Source: CALEMW01 sp964343835 (GTDB taxonomy: Bacteria > Krumholzibacteriota > Krumholzibacteriia > LZORAL124-64-63). From it: 64,000 nt of DNA. A program made the position numbers and the translations under genes. Under the pieces are notes generated by a model. The model saw only the letters and a list, made by a program, of their open reading frames with translations. It searched no databases and was not told the origin of the DNA. Location: the NCBI GenBank assembly GCA_964343835.1, contig CAYFKR010000008.1, positions 104,220 to 168,219 of the forward strand, written 5' to 3'. Of this stretch, positions 1 to 8,637 are shown piece after piece (position 1 is the stretch's first letter; each line of letters begins with the position of its first letter).

Positions 1-1318
1 GGCCGGGACCGATGTTGCCCAGGGTGGCGGCCACGGCCCCCACCGCCGTCACGATATCCCGACCCGAGAGCGTGAGCAAGACCGTCCCCGCGATGAAGAC
101 CGTCATGAACAGCAGGAAAAAGCCCAGCACGTTGGTGGCCAGGGCCGGCGGCACGGCCCGTTCGTTGAACCAGATGGTCTGGATGGCCCGGGGGTGCAAC
201 AGCTTCTTGAGCTCCACGTGGGCGTGCTTCATCAGGATCAGCACGCGCATCATCTTCACGCCGCCGCCGGTGGAACCGGCACAGCCGCCCATGGTCATCA
301 GCAGCAGCAGGATCGTATGGGCCAGGGGCGGCCACAGCACGTAGTCGGCGGATCCGTAGCCCGTGGTGGTGCAGATGGAGACCACCTGGAAGACCGCGGT
401 TCGGATGTTCGCCTCGGCGCCGTCGATCAGCCCGGCCGGCACCAGCACCAGCAGGATCAGCAGCGTGGCGGCAGCCAGGACGGTGCCGTAGAACCGGAAT
501 TCGTCGTCGCGCCAATACGCGCCGAGCCGGCCCCGCAGGGCCAGGTAGTGGAGGGAGAAGTTCACGCCCGCCAGGAACATGAAGACGATGATGATCCACT
601 CCACGGCCGCCGACCCGAAGCCGCCCACGCTGGAATCGAGGGTGGAGAAACCGCCGGTGGCCATGGTGGTCAGGGCGTGGTTCGCGGCGTCGAAGGGCGA
701 CATGCCCCCCACGCCCCACAGCAGCGCCGCCTCCACGCCGGTGATCAGCACGTACACGCCCCACAGCAGCCGCGCCGTCTCGCTGATGCGGCTGGTGATG
801 CGGTCCGGCGCCGGCCCGGGAGCTTCGGCGCGGAAGAGCTGCATGCCGCCCACGCCCAGCAGGGGCAGGATGGCCAGGGCCAGCACCACGATCCCCATGC
901 CGCCCAGCCACTGGATCATCGACCGCCAGAAGATCACGGCGTGGTGGTCGGCGCACACGCCCTCGATGTCGGTCATGATGGTCGAACCGGTGGTCGTGAA
1001 CCCGGACACCGATTCGAAGACGGCGTCGGTGAACGACGGGATGGCGCCCGTCCCCATGAACGGGACCGCGCCCAGGAGTCCGACCGCGATCCAGCCCAGG
1101 GTCACGATGGCGAAGCCCTCGCGGTGCCGCAGTTCCGGCTTCGAGCGCCCCAGCCACATGAGGCCGGCGCCGGCGGCGGCTCCGCCCAGGGCCGTGAGCA
1201 CGAACACGTCCCAGTCGCCCTCGCCGTAGGCCAGGTCCAGGGCGGCGGGCACGAGCAGGGCCCCCGCCGTGACCAGCAGGAGGAAACCCAGGACTCGTCC
1301 GACGCCGCGCAGGTTCAT
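1..1318 (-). CDS. trkH: TrkH-type potassium uptake permease (3' end outside window)
   Basis: Membrane subunit of the Trk potassium uptake system, paired with the NAD-binding TrkA encoded just upstream. My translation from the ATG at 1318 is a polytopic protein of at least 439 residues. It carries the family's pore-loop signatures: SGFTTTGST, WRSMIQWLGGMGI, TTMATGGFST, CTTTGYGS and GGCAGSTGGGVK. The reading frame is still open at base 1, shortly after the fourth pore-loop region, so only the last part is missing. The start lies two bases after the trkA stop (TGACCATG), so the two are very probably translated from one message. Assignment is firm; the ion (K+ or K+/Na+) is inferred from the family. 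Confidence 0.95.
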   Translation of the reverse strand, partial: MNLRGVGRVLGFLLLVTAGALLVPAALDLAYGEGDWDVFVLTALGGAAAGAGLMWLGRSKPELRHREGFAIVTLGWIAVGLLGAVPFMGTGAIPSFTDAVFESVSGFTTTGSTIMTDIEGVCADHHAVIFWRSMIQWLGGMGIVVLALAILPLLGVGGMQLFRAEAPGPAPDRITSRISETARLLWGVYVLITGVEAALLWGVGGMSPFDAANHALTTMATGGFSTLDSSVGGFGSAAVEWIIIVFMFLAGVNFSLHYLALRGRLGAYWRDDEFRFYGTVLAAATLLILLVLVPAGLIDGAEANIRTAVFQVVSICTTTGYGSADYVLWPPLAHTILLLLMTMGGCAGSTGGGVKMMRVLILMKHAHVELKKLLHPRAIQTIWFNERAVPPALATNVLGFFLLFMTVFIAGTVLLTLSGRDIVTAVGAVAATLGNIGPG

Positions 1319-1320
1319 GG

Positions 1321-2664
1321 TCACCTACCGGAAGAGAAGAACGATTCGACCGCCGCCACTCCTGACGGCAGGGCGAAGACCACGACCTCGTCGCCGGCCT
1401 GCAGCACCGTGTCGCCCCGGGGGGTGACCACGTGGCCGCGCTTGAGCACGGCGCCGATGACGGCGTCGCGGGGGAAGTCGAGCTTGGCCAGGGGCTTGTC
1501 GAGGGCCCTGCAGCCGGCCTCCAGGTGGAACTGGAGGATCTCGGAGCCGCTGAAGCCCAGGCTGTGGGTGCTGACCACGCCGCCGCGCTTCACGAAGCGG
1601 GCGATGGCGTCGGCCGTGGACAGACGGGGCGAGACGGCGGCGTCCACCCCGAGCTGAGGCAGCAGCGGCACGTAGTCGGGCCGGTCCACCTGGCAGACCG
1701 TCTTGCGGACGCCCTGGTTGTGGGCCATGAGGCACGACATGACGTTGGTCTCCTCGTCGCCGGCCACGGCCACGAACCCGTCCATGGACTCGATGCCCTC
1801 GCTGCGCAGCAGCTCCACGTCGGTGCCGTCGCCGTGGAGCACCAGCACGTGGTGCAGCTTCTCGGCGGCCTTGCGGCACTGCTCCTCGTTGCTGTCGATG
1901 AGCTTCACATGGACGCCCAGGGACGTGAGGTCCCGGGCCAGCTCGAGGCCGGTGGTGCCCGCCCCCACGATCATCACGTTCTGCAGGCGGTCCGCCGGGG
2001 CGTGGACGTAGGCCAGGGCCCGGTCCACGGCGCCGCGGGCGCCGGCCACGTAGACCTGGTCGCCGGGGCGGATCACGGTGTCGCCGCGGGGGATCACGGT
2101 CTCGCCGTCGCGGACCACGGAGATCACCAGGGCCCATCGGGAGCCCAGGGCCTTCTCGGTCTGCTGGAGGGACTTGCCCGCCACGAACGCCGACTCCTCC
2201 ACCCTGGCCCCCACCACGCGCACGCGGCCGCCGGCGAACTCGTGGACGTCGGTGGCGCCGCTCTCCCAGAGGATCTGGCGCATGGCGCGGACGGCCTCGA
2301 GGTCGGGGTTGATGGCCAGGTCGATGCCGTCGAGCACGAGCTGGTCGCCCCGGTAGTACTCGGGCGAACGCACGCGGGCCGCCTTGACCCGCGCCCCCAT
2401 GCGGTGGGCGGTGAGGCAGGAGATGATGTTGGTCTCGTCGGAATCGGTGACGGCGGCGAAGAGGTCCGTGTCGTCCATGCCGACCTGCTCGAGGAAGGCT
2501 GGGTTGACCCCGTTGCCCTGCAGCACGCGGCAGTCCAGGTGCTCCTGGGCCTGGACCACCCGGGCCGGGTCCAGCTCCACGACCACGACGTCGCGCTCAC
2601 GGCGGCTCACGTGGCGGGCGAGGTCGTCGCCCACCGCGCCGGCGCCGACGATCACGATCTTCAT
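1321..2664 (-). CDS. trkA: TrkA, NAD-binding regulator of potassium uptake
   Basis: Cytoplasmic gating subunit of the Trk potassium transporter. It is 447 residues, the normal length for the duplicated form with two RCK modules. The first Rossmann glycine motif is GAGAVG at residues 7-12 and the second (IVGAGTTG) is near residue 230. Each is followed by a TrkA-C type domain. The start chosen is the ATG at 2664, which overlaps the threonine aldolase stop as ATGA; an upstream extension of the open frame is only antisense or shadow reading. The order ltaE-trkA-trkH with a 4-base overlap and a 2-base gap suggests one operon. Confident. Confidence 0.96.
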   Translation of the reverse strand: MKIVIVGAGAVGDDLARHVSRRERDVVVVELDPARVVQAQEHLDCRVLQGNGVNPAFLEQVGMDDTDLFAAVTDSDETNIISCLTAHRMGARVKAARVRSPEYYRGDQLVLDGIDLAINPDLEAVRAMRQILWESGATDVHEFAGGRVRVVGARVEESAFVAGKSLQQTEKALGSRWALVISVVRDGETVIPRGDTVIRPGDQVYVAGARGAVDRALAYVHAPADRLQNVMIVGAGTTGLELARDLTSLGVHVKLIDSNEEQCRKAAEKLHHVLVLHGDGTDVELLRSEGIESMDGFVAVAGDEETNVMSCLMAHNQGVRKTVCQVDRPDYVPLLPQLGVDAAVSPRLSTADAIARFVKRGGVVSTHSLGFSGSEILQFHLEAGCRALDKPLAKLDFPRDAVIGAVLKRGHVVTPRGDTVLQAGDEVVVFALPSGVAAVESFFSSGR

Positions 2665-3683
2665 GCGGGCTCCTCCACGTAGTCGTTCAGGGCGGCCAGG
2701 GCCGTCTCGACCTGGGCGTCGTCCACCATCAGGTGGGTCACCAGGCGGACCCTGCCGCGGCCGAACGCCACGCCCAGCACACCGCGCTCCTGCAGGTGGG
2801 CGAGGAGCCGGTCCTCCCGGGCGGTGCGGTAGATGACGATGTTGGTCTCGACCGCATGATCCAGGGTGACGTGCGGGTTGTCCAGACCTTCCGCCAGGCG
2901 CCGGGCTCGGCGGTGGTCGTCGGCCAGGCGCGGGAGGTGGTGATCGAGGGCATGGAGGCAGGCGGCTGCCAGCACGCCGGCCTGGCGCATGCCGCCGCCG
3001 AAGAGCTTGCGGGCGCGCTTCGCCTCGGCGACGGCGTCGACGTCGCCGGCCACGCACGACCCGACCGGAGCGCCCATCCCCTTGGAGAAGCAGACGCTGA
3101 CGGTGTGGAACGGCGCCGCCAGGTCGGAAAGGGACGTGCCCGTGGCCACGTGGGCGTTCCAGAGCCGCGCCCCGTCCAGGTGCATGCGCAGGCCCCGGGC
3201 GCGGGCCTCGCGGCCGATGCGTTCCACCTCGTCCTGGGGCAGGACGGCACCGCCGGCCCGGTTGTGGGTGTTCTCCAGGCAGATCAGGGACGGGCGGGCG
3301 GCGTGGAGGTCGTCGGGATTCAGGGCGGCGTCGATGTCCTCCCACGCCAGGGCGCCCCGCTCCCCCTCCAGGCACGAGAGGCTCAGGCCCGAGAGGGCGG
3401 CAGGTCCACCCTGCTCGTAGCGGTAGATGTGGCATCCCGCCTCACAGACCACCTGGTCGCCGGGGCGGGTCTGGGCCCGCAGGGCCACCTGGTTGGCCAT
3501 GGTGCCGCTGGGGACGTAGAGGGCGGCCTCCTTGCCCAGCAGGTCGGCCACACGTTCCTGGAGGCGCAGGACGGTGGGGTCGTCGCCGAAGACGTCGTCG
3601 CCCACCTCGGCGGCGGCGATGGCGCGGCGCATGGCCTCGTCGGGACGGGTGACGGTGTCGCTGCGCAGATCGATGGGATTCAC
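2661..3683 (-). CDS. ltaE: Low-specificity L-threonine aldolase
   Basis: PLP enzyme that cleaves L-threonine or L-allo-threonine to glycine and acetaldehyde. At 340 residues it has the family's usual length. The N-terminus LRSDTVTRP is the classic threonine aldolase start, the VPSGTMANQ loop binds the cofactor phosphate, and the Schiff-base lysine is K201 in CFSKGMGAPVGS. The start is GTG at 3683, preceded by GGAGGA. The gene leads a tight operon with trkA and trkH; no functional link to potassium uptake is known, so the pairing may only be positional. Confidence 0.94.
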   Translation of the reverse strand: MNPIDLRSDTVTRPDEAMRRAIAAAEVGDDVFGDDPTVLRLQERVADLLGKEAALYVPSGTMANQVALRAQTRPGDQVVCEAGCHIYRYEQGGPAALSGLSLSCLEGERGALAWEDIDAALNPDDLHAARPSLICLENTHNRAGGAVLPQDEVERIGREARARGLRMHLDGARLWNAHVATGTSLSDLAAPFHTVSVCFSKGMGAPVGSCVAGDVDAVAEAKRARKLFGGGMRQAGVLAAACLHALDHHLPRLADDHRRARRLAEGLDNPHVTLDHAVETNIVIYRTAREDRLLAHLQERGVLGVAFGRGRVRLVTHLMVDDAQVETALAALNDYVEEPA

Positions 3684-3727
3684 GGTCGGATCCTCCGGAG
3701 CGGGCGGGAAGGGTCTGACGGACGCAC

Positions 3728-3758
3728 GGCCCCTCCGGCGTTCACCGCCGGAGAGGCC
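3728..3758 (-). terminator. Stem-loop between the HU gene and ltaE
   Basis: An inverted repeat (GGCCnnTCCGGCG, loop TTCA, CGCCGGAnnGGCC) lies 33 bases downstream of the HU stop in the transcribed direction. No T-run follows, so it may be a weak terminator or a processing/stability hairpin. Confidence 0.4.
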
Positions 3759-3791
3759 GTTGTGGTGGGGTCGGGTCCTCGGACGCGGGCG

Positions 3792-4079
3792 TCACGGAGT
3801 GTTCGACGTCGCCACGCGGTCCTTCAGCATCTTGGAGACCTTGAAGATGGGGACCTTGCGGGCCGGAACGGGCACGGCCTCCCCGGTGCGGGGATTGCGC
3901 GCCATCCGTTCCTTGCGCTCCTTCACCTTGAAGGTGCCGAAACCGCGGATCTCCAGATGATGACCGTCTTCGAGGAGCTTGCTGATCTCCTCCAGGAAGA
4001 GGTCGACGGTCTCGCCCACTTCCTTCTTCGTCAGCCCGGTCTTCTGGGCGATATCCTCTACGATATCAGCCTTGGTCAT
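3792..4079 (-). CDS. HU/IHF family DNA-binding protein
   Basis: Small nucleoid protein of 95 residues, the normal HU length. It begins with MTKADIVEDIAQKTGL, the helical dimerisation region. The beta-arm carries the HU signature GFGTFKVKERKERMARNPRTG, where R-N-P-x-T-G includes the DNA-intercalating proline. The start is the ATG at 4079 with AAAGGGG upstream; the longer open frame to 4136 has no such support. Sequence alone does not separate HU from IHF. It stands alone, with a hairpin behind it and 405 bases of non-coding DNA in front. Confidence 0.93.
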   Translation of the reverse strand: MTKADIVEDIAQKTGLTKKEVGETVDLFLEEISKLLEDGHHLEIRGFGTFKVKERKERMARNPRTGEAVPVPARKVPIFKVSKMLKDRVATSNTP

Positions 4080-4141
4080 GACACACCCCTTTCTTGGACC
4101 GGCCGTCCAATTTGTCACGATCCCTAGGGCTTCCAATCCCG

Positions 4142-4170
4142 ATCGTCCCGTATAACTCCTGCTCTGTCAA
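4142..4170 (-). promoter_or_regulatory. Possible sigma-70 promoter of the HU gene
   Basis: On the minus strand a perfect TTGACA (4165-4170) is followed after 17 bases by GACGAT (4142-4147), a poor -10 box, 63 bases before the HU start codon. Apart from this site and the lipoprotein ribosome-binding site, the 405-base non-coding stretch 4080-4484 shows nothing recognisable beyond a short direct repeat of GGCATCACC near 4261-4290. Confidence 0.3.
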
Positions 4171-4484
4171 GGACATTCTCGCCCGGCGGCCGTTCAGAGG
4201 CAGAATGCACGGCCGGACTGCCGGCATTTCGCAAGATCGGGGCAGCGCGAGGCCCCACGAGGCATCACCGGGAACGGCGGGGCATCACCCGGCCGATGGC
4301 GTTGCGCCCTAACCCCATGATCATGAACACCTTGCAGTACCGGCCCCTATCCACAGCACACCGTGGCACCCCCCTTGCAGTCCCCCGGTCGTACGAGCCG
4401 CTGACCATGCACAGTTCGACGTGCGACAACCCTTGGCATGGCTTTCGACTTCGGCTCCGACATCTTCGTCAAGGAGGAAGACTG

Positions 4485-4901
4485 GTGACTGGCAAGACTT
4501 TCAAGACCCTGGGCGCCCTCGCCCTGATCGTCCTGGCCCTGACGGGCTGCAGCTCCGACAGCAACAACCCGTCCCCCACGGCCGTGGACACCGCTCCCCC
4601 CGCCGTGCCCGCCGACGTGAACGGCCAGCCGTATGACGGCGCCGTCGCGCTGAGCTGGGCCGCCAACACGGTCGACGCCGACCTGGCCGGCTACAACGTC
4701 TACCGCGTGAACGGTGATCGGGTCGCCGCCCTGACCGCCGCTCCCCAGGTGCAGACCAGCTACACGGACGTCAACCCCGTGCCCGGCACGAACACCTACC
4801 GCGTGACGTCGGTCGACATGACCGGCAACGAGAGCGCCTACCAGACGGTCGAGGTCGAGGTGGAGGCCAGCTACGGTCCCTACCACCCGGACCAGCCGTA
4901 G
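4485..4901 (+). CDS. Small lipoprotein with a fibronectin type III-like domain
   Basis: Predicted surface or periplasmic lipoprotein of 138 residues. The start is GTG at 4485 behind an excellent AAGGAGGA (4471-4478); the open frame reaches back to 4296 but that part looks non-coding. A hydrophobic signal peptide ends in the lipobox LTGC. A Pro/Ser-rich linker follows, then a single FN3-like beta sandwich (ALSWAANTVDADLAGYNVYR, later YRVTSVDMTGNES). Such domains usually mediate protein or carbohydrate contacts outside the cell. It is monocistronic, closed by a strong hairpin at 4955-4980. No specific function can be assigned. Confidence 0.85.
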   Translation: MTGKTFKTLGALALIVLALTGCSSDSNNPSPTAVDTAPPAVPADVNGQPYDGAVALSWAANTVDADLAGYNVYRVNGDRVAALTAAPQVQTSYTDVNPVPGTNTYRVTSVDMTGNESAYQTVEVEVEASYGPYHPDQP

Positions 4902-4954
4902 GCGTACGGTTCCCTACCCGGAACCTGCCGCACGGACCTCCGTCGGCGAAGACG

Positions 4955-4980
4955 AGGCCGGCCCCACCCGGGGCCGGCCT
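4955..4980 (+). terminator. Terminator hairpin after the lipoprotein gene
   Basis: Perfect 11-bp inverted repeat (AGGCCGGCCCC, loop ACCC, GGGGCCGGCCT) followed by TCGCTCGTTC. It sits between two convergent genes (stops at 4901 and 5002) and could serve both. Confidence 0.7.
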
Positions 4981-5001
4981 TCGCTCGTTCATGGGCCGGG
5001 A

Positions 5002-5682
5002 TCAGGCGAAGAGGCTGCCGATCTCGTGGACGATGCGGAAGTAGACGAGGCTGACGTCGTAGCGCACCGCGTTGAGCACCTTCCAGAGCCCCAGATTCAG
5101 CAGCACGATGATCAGGATGAACCCAAAGGGTCGGATGCGCAGGTAGAGCTCGGCGGCTTCGCCCCGCAGGAAGGTCAGCAGGATCCAGCTGCCGTCCAGG
5201 GGCGGGATGGGGATCAGGTTGAAGATCGCCAGCAGCACGTTGAGGATGATGCCCATCTCCAGCAGCCTGGACAGGAACACGAGGCTGCCGCCCGGTCCGG
5301 TCTGCCCCGGGTTGAGGTGGGCCACTCCCATCACGATCCCCAGCAGGATCGCCGACACCAGGGCCAGGGCCAGGTTGCTCAGGGGGCCGGCCGCGGCCAC
5401 CAGGGCGTGGTCGCGCAGGGGGTTGCCGAGCCGCAGGGGGTTGACCGGCACGGGCTTGGCCCAGCCGAAGAGGTATCCGCCCAGCATGAGGCCCAGCACC
5501 GGGAAGACGAGGGACCCGATGGGGTCGAGGTGGGCCACGGGATTGAGGGTCAGGCGCCCCATGCGCAGGGCCGTGTCGTCGCCGAGGCGCAGGGCGGCCC
5601 AGGCGTGGGCGCATTCGTGCACCACCAGCGACAGCAGCAGCACGAAGACGGCGATGATCATCTGTTGGACGTCCATGGTCAT
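5002..5682 (-). CDS. Site-2 protease family (M50) membrane zinc metalloprotease
   Basis: Integral-membrane zinc protease of the compact M50B type, 226 residues. The zinc motif is HECAH (HExxH) near residues 23-27 in the first membrane helix. The third ligand is expected in the NLIPIPPLDGSW segment (N-P-x-x-x-DG type) in a later helix, as in other rhomboid-sized S2P homologues. There is no PDZ domain, so this is not RseP. The substrate is unknown. The ATG at 5682 overlaps the glycosyltransferase stop (ATGA), so it is translationally coupled to that gene. A second in-frame ATG lies two codons further on. Confidence 0.92.
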   Translation of the reverse strand: MTMDVQQMIIAVFVLLLSLVVHECAHAWAALRLGDDTALRMGRLTLNPVAHLDPIGSLVFPVLGLMLGGYLFGWAKPVPVNPLRLGNPLRDHALVAAAGPLSNLALALVSAILLGIVMGVAHLNPGQTGPGGSLVFLSRLLEMGIILNVLLAIFNLIPIPPLDGSWILLTFLRGEAAELYLRIRPFGFILIIVLLNLGLWKVLNAVRYDVSLVYFRIVHEIGSLFA

Positions 5683-6809
5683 CCTTGTCCGGGGTCTCGT
5701 CCGGGGTGCTCCCGGAAGGCGGCCTCGACGTGTTCCGTCGACAGGGCCATCAGGTCGCCGCTCCCGTCGCGGAGCGGTCGGAGCGCCGGATGGCGCGGGG
5801 CCCAGACGCCGGGGTCGGTGGGACCGAAGAGGGCCACCGTCGGCGCCCCCACGGCCCCGGCCACGTGCATCAGGCCGGTGTCGTTACAAAGAAAGCGATC
5901 CGCGCGTTCCAGCAAGGCCGCACAGACGCCGACGGTGACCGGAGGCAACTCCAGCCAGCCGTCGTGGCACTCGGGGGACAGCAGGCCGGCCATCTCGCGA
6001 CGGAAGGCCTCGAGCACGGCGCCATCAGCCGGGCCCTGGAGCACGAGCATGCGACGCCCTTCCCTCACAGCCGAGGCGGCCACCGCGGCGAATCGTTCCA
6101 CGGGCCACAGGTTCTGGGTCTTTCCCGCCCCGGGGTGCATGACCCACAGGGGCCCCTCCCCCGGCACGTCCGCCTCGATCTCCTCCGCCCGCCTGCGTTC
6201 CTCGTCCGCCGGCACGACCACCGTGGCCCGGTCCGACGGTGCGATGCCCACGGCCTCCAGGGGCGCCAGGTTGTGGTCCACGGCGTGGCCGTCGAACTCG
6301 GGGAACGAGGGCATGACCAGGCTGTAGGCGTGGCGGCTGACGTCGTAGCCGTAAGGGGTGCTGTCGCTGCCTACCAGGATGCGGGCGCCGGAGGCGGCGG
6401 CCAGGGCGGCGCTGGTCACCGACCACGATACGGAGTTGAGGACCAGGGCAAGGTCGGGCCGGAATCGGCGCAGGCCGCCCACGAAATCCAGGAGCGGGCC
6501 GGGGCGGGTGCAGGCCCGCTTGTCGAAGAGAAAGACCCGGTCCAGGTGGGGACTGTGGAGCACGACGTCGCGGTTGACCGGGGCGCAGACCAGGGCGATC
6601 TCCGCGTCGGGCCAGGTCTCGCGCACGGCCCGGAAGCAGGGGGTGGCGCAGACCATGTCCCCCATCTGGTTGTGCTGCCGCACGATGAGGATGCGCTCCG
6701 GGGCGGCGGCGCACACCTGCTCCGGCGTCAGTCGGGGACGGCCCCACAGCCGGGCGACGGCCCCCGAGAGGGTCCGTTTGATCTGCCTGCGGAACGACGT
6801 GTCGGCCAT
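5679..6809 (-). CDS. Glycosyltransferase family 9 (heptosyltransferase-like)
   Basis: GT-B enzyme resembling ADP-heptose:LPS heptosyltransferases, 376 residues, acting on the cytoplasmic face of the inner membrane in lipopolysaccharide or other glycoconjugate assembly. The N-terminal domain has the acceptor-side loop RQHNQMGDMVCATP. The C-terminal domain has HPGAGKTQNLWP (near residue 224) and the donor-binding CNDTGLMHVAGAVGAP followed by ALFGPTDP (near residue 308), both typical of GT9. The start is the ATG at 6809; the open frame extends to 7250 but that part is antisense to two other genes. The sugar and acceptor cannot be told from sequence. Confidence 0.92.
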   Translation of the reverse strand: MADTSFRRQIKRTLSGAVARLWGRPRLTPEQVCAAAPERILIVRQHNQMGDMVCATPCFRAVRETWPDAEIALVCAPVNRDVVLHSPHLDRVFLFDKRACTRPGPLLDFVGGLRRFRPDLALVLNSVSWSVTSAALAAASGARILVGSDSTPYGYDVSRHAYSLVMPSFPEFDGHAVDHNLAPLEAVGIAPSDRATVVVPADEERRRAEEIEADVPGEGPLWVMHPGAGKTQNLWPVERFAAVAASAVREGRRMLVLQGPADGAVLEAFRREMAGLLSPECHDGWLELPPVTVGVCAALLERADRFLCNDTGLMHVAGAVGAPTVALFGPTDPGVWAPRHPALRPLRDGSGDLMALSTEHVEAAFREHPGRDPGQG

Positions 6810-6863
6810 GGGTCGAGTGGCACTCCCGTTGCATGGAGGCTCCCCCAGGGGAGGAACCGTCCG

Positions 6864-7103
6864 ATGGATGTCATCCGGAAAACCGTCCGAATCGTACTCT
6901 GGAGCCTGTTCGTGGCCATCGCGCACTACGAGCTGGTGGCCAAGTCGAACCTGCTGCTGGACCAGCCCCTGCCGGGCTGGCTGGAAGCCGACCGGGCCGA
7001 GCGGAGCGTCGCCTACCGTCCGGTGACGGGGATCGTCCCCATGGACCGATTGCTCCACGAGGGCCGCGAGGCCCGCGTCTTCTACGAACGCCTCCTGCGC
7101 TGA
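6864..7103 (+). CDS. Small single-span membrane protein of unknown function
   Basis: A 79-residue frame with a good ribosome-binding site (AGGGGAGGAA at 6847-6856) and an ATG at 6864. Residues about 8-25 (VRIVLWSLFVAIAHYEL) can form one membrane helix, followed by a charged, proline-containing tail. Its last 22 bases overlap the rsgA stop region on the other strand. It lies divergent to the glycosyltransferase gene. I do not recognise a family. It could be a spurious frame in high-GC DNA, but the Shine-Dalgarno sequence and sensible composition argue for a real gene. Confidence 0.6.
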   Translation: MDVIRKTVRIVLWSLFVAIAHYELVAKSNLLLDQPLPGWLEADRAERSVAYRPVTGIVPMDRLLHEGREARVFYERLLR

Positions 7104-8047
7104 GGCCCCCTCTGCGCGATCCTCTCCTCCAGATCCTTCAGCATGCCCAGGTAGGCCTCGAAGCGCCAGGCGGGTAACCGTCCGTCGTCCACGGCCGCCT
7201 TCACGCCGCAGTCGGGCTCGTCGCGGTGGACGCAGGTGGTGAAGCGGCACTCGGCCCCCGGGTCGGCCATCTCGGGAAAATAGTCGCGCAGGTCCTGGGG
7301 CTCCAGGTCCCAGGCGTCGAAGCCGCGGATGCCCGGGGAGTCGGCGATGAACCCGCCGTCGTCCAGGGGGAAGAGCTCGGTGAGGGTGGTCGTGTGGCGG
7401 CCGAGGCCCGTCTTGTCGGTGACGTCGCCCACGCGCAGGTCCATGCCGGTGGCCCGGGCCAGCAGGGAACTCTTGCCGGTGCCCGAGGCGCCCAGCAGCA
7501 GGGACGTGCGGTCGTGGAGGAGGTCGTGGAAAGCGTCGACGCCCTCTCCCGTTTCCGCCGACGTGCGCAGCACGCGGCAGCCGATGGACGCGTACCAGTC
7601 CCAGCGGGGGTCGGCGGCCTCGTCGAGATCCAGGTCGACCTTGTTGAGGCAGAGCACACCGTCCACGTCGTAGCGCTCGGCCGAGACGAGCAGGCGGTCC
7701 ACGAACCCCGCCACGGGGTCGGGACGGCTCACCGACTGCACGACGATGACCTGGTCGAGGTTGGCCATGAGCACCTGCTCGACCCGTCCCTTGTCGCGGC
7801 GCGAGGACATGCGGGAGATCTTGTTGCGCCGGGGCAGGACCTCGTCGATGACGCCGGCGACGCCGTCGTCCTGCATCTCCAGGCGCACGCGATCGCCGGC
7901 CACGGCCACGGTGCGGGCCTCGCGACGGCCCTGCTTGAGCCGGCCGCGGAGACGGCAGTCCACCTCGCCGTCGTCGCAGAGCACGCGACAGTGGCCGCTG
8001 TGGGAGCGGAGCACCACGCCTTCGATTCGGGGGGTCGGGTCGGTCAA
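7082..8047 (-). CDS. rsgA: RsgA, small-subunit-dependent ribosome biogenesis GTPase
   Basis: Circularly permuted GTPase that checks the decoding centre of the maturing 30S subunit. It has 321 residues. An N-terminal OB fold (about 1-75) precedes the G domain in permuted order: G4 NKVD (135-138), G5 around TSAET (162), G1 GASGTGKS (186-193), G2 HTTT (218-221), G3 DSPG (236-239). The C-terminal zinc knuckle uses C267, C272, H274 and C280. All family hallmarks are present. It is divergent from the ptsN-like gene at 8174. Confidence 0.96.
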   Translation of the reverse strand: MTDPTPRIEGVVLRSHSGHCRVLCDDGEVDCRLRGRLKQGRREARTVAVAGDRVRLEMQDDGVAGVIDEVLPRRNKISRMSSRRDKGRVEQVLMANLDQVIVVQSVSRPDPVAGFVDRLLVSAERYDVDGVLCLNKVDLDLDEAADPRWDWYASIGCRVLRTSAETGEGVDAFHDLLHDRTSLLLGASGTGKSSLLARATGMDLRVGDVTDKTGLGRHTTTLTELFPLDDGGFIADSPGIRGFDAWDLEPQDLRDYFPEMADPGAECRFTTCVHRDEPDCGVKAAVDDGRLPAWRFEAYLGMLKDLEERIAQRGPQRRRRS

Positions 8048-8092
8048 CGTATTCCCATCCGTGGCTCCTGCGAATCAGGAGTCAAATGCGCC

Positions 8093-8121
8093 TTGAGTCG
8101 GGGTGATCGATTGCTTAGTTT
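8093..8121 (+). promoter_or_regulatory. Possible promoter of the ptsN-like/zinc-ribbon pair
   Basis: TTGAGT (8093-8098), 17-base spacer, TAGTTT (8116-8121), ending 52 bases before the ATG at 8174, in the divergent gap with rsgA. Both boxes are imperfect. Confidence 0.35.
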
Positions 8122-8173
8122 AGGCCGAACCAGGAATGTCGTAAAACAAAACCGGTTGCTCAAGGTGGTCCCG

Positions 8174-8635
8174 ATGGACATCCAGGACGTCCTGAAGCTC
8201 ACGTCGCCCGACCTCTTCATCCCCGCCCTGTCCGCCAAGGACAAGAACGGCGTGCTGGAGGAGATGGTCGAGACCCTGCTCGCCGACCGCAGGCTCACCA
8301 AGAAGGAGACCGTGCTGACCATGCTCGCGCACCGCGAGGAGATGGGCAGCACCGCCGTGGGTCCGGGCGTGGCCTTCCCCCACGGCCGCACGCTGGCGAC
8401 GGACGACCTGATCATCGTGGTCGCCCGCTCCGCCGACGGGGTCGACTTCGACTCCGTGGACGGCAATCCCACCCACCTGTTCTTCATGCTGATCGCGCCG
8501 CCCCAGGACTCCGGGAACCAGTACATCCGGTCCCTGGCCGTGCTGACCGAGAAGCTGGGCGACGAGGCCGTGCGCTCGGCCCTTCTCGAGGCCGCCGACT
8601 ACGACGCCTTCTGCGCCGCCCTGACGGAGGAGTGA
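8174..8635 (+). CDS. PTS EIIA-like (PtsN family) protein, copy 1
   Basis: A 153-residue EIIA of the mannitol/fructose/Ntr type. The phospho-acceptor histidine is H70 in GVAFPHGRTL. The family's Leu-rich second half ends with the helix DYDAFCAALTEE. No EIIB, EIIC, HPr or EI gene is visible in the window, so a regulatory role like PtsN is more likely than sugar transport. The ATG at 8174 is chosen because the sequence before it belongs to the divergent gap. The stop overlaps a GTG, but the next gene probably starts at 8638. A second protein of the same type and length is encoded at 20798. Confidence 0.88.
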   Translation: MDIQDVLKLTSPDLFIPALSAKDKNGVLEEMVETLLADRRLTKKETVLTMLAHREEMGSTAVGPGVAFPHGRTLATDDLIIVVARSADGVDFDSVDGNPTHLFFMLIAPPQDSGNQYIRSLAVLTEKLGDEAVRSALLEAADYDAFCAALTEE

Positions 8636-8637
8636 CG

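Noticed and set aside
194..2682. Long plus-strand open frames over trkH and trkA
   Set aside because: The minus strand gives clear TrkH and TrkA proteins with all motifs; the plus frames are low-complexity shadows.
4296..4484. 63-codon upstream extension of the small lipoprotein
   Set aside because: The extension has no signal features and the perfect AAGGAGGA sits right before the GTG at 4485, where the signal peptide begins.
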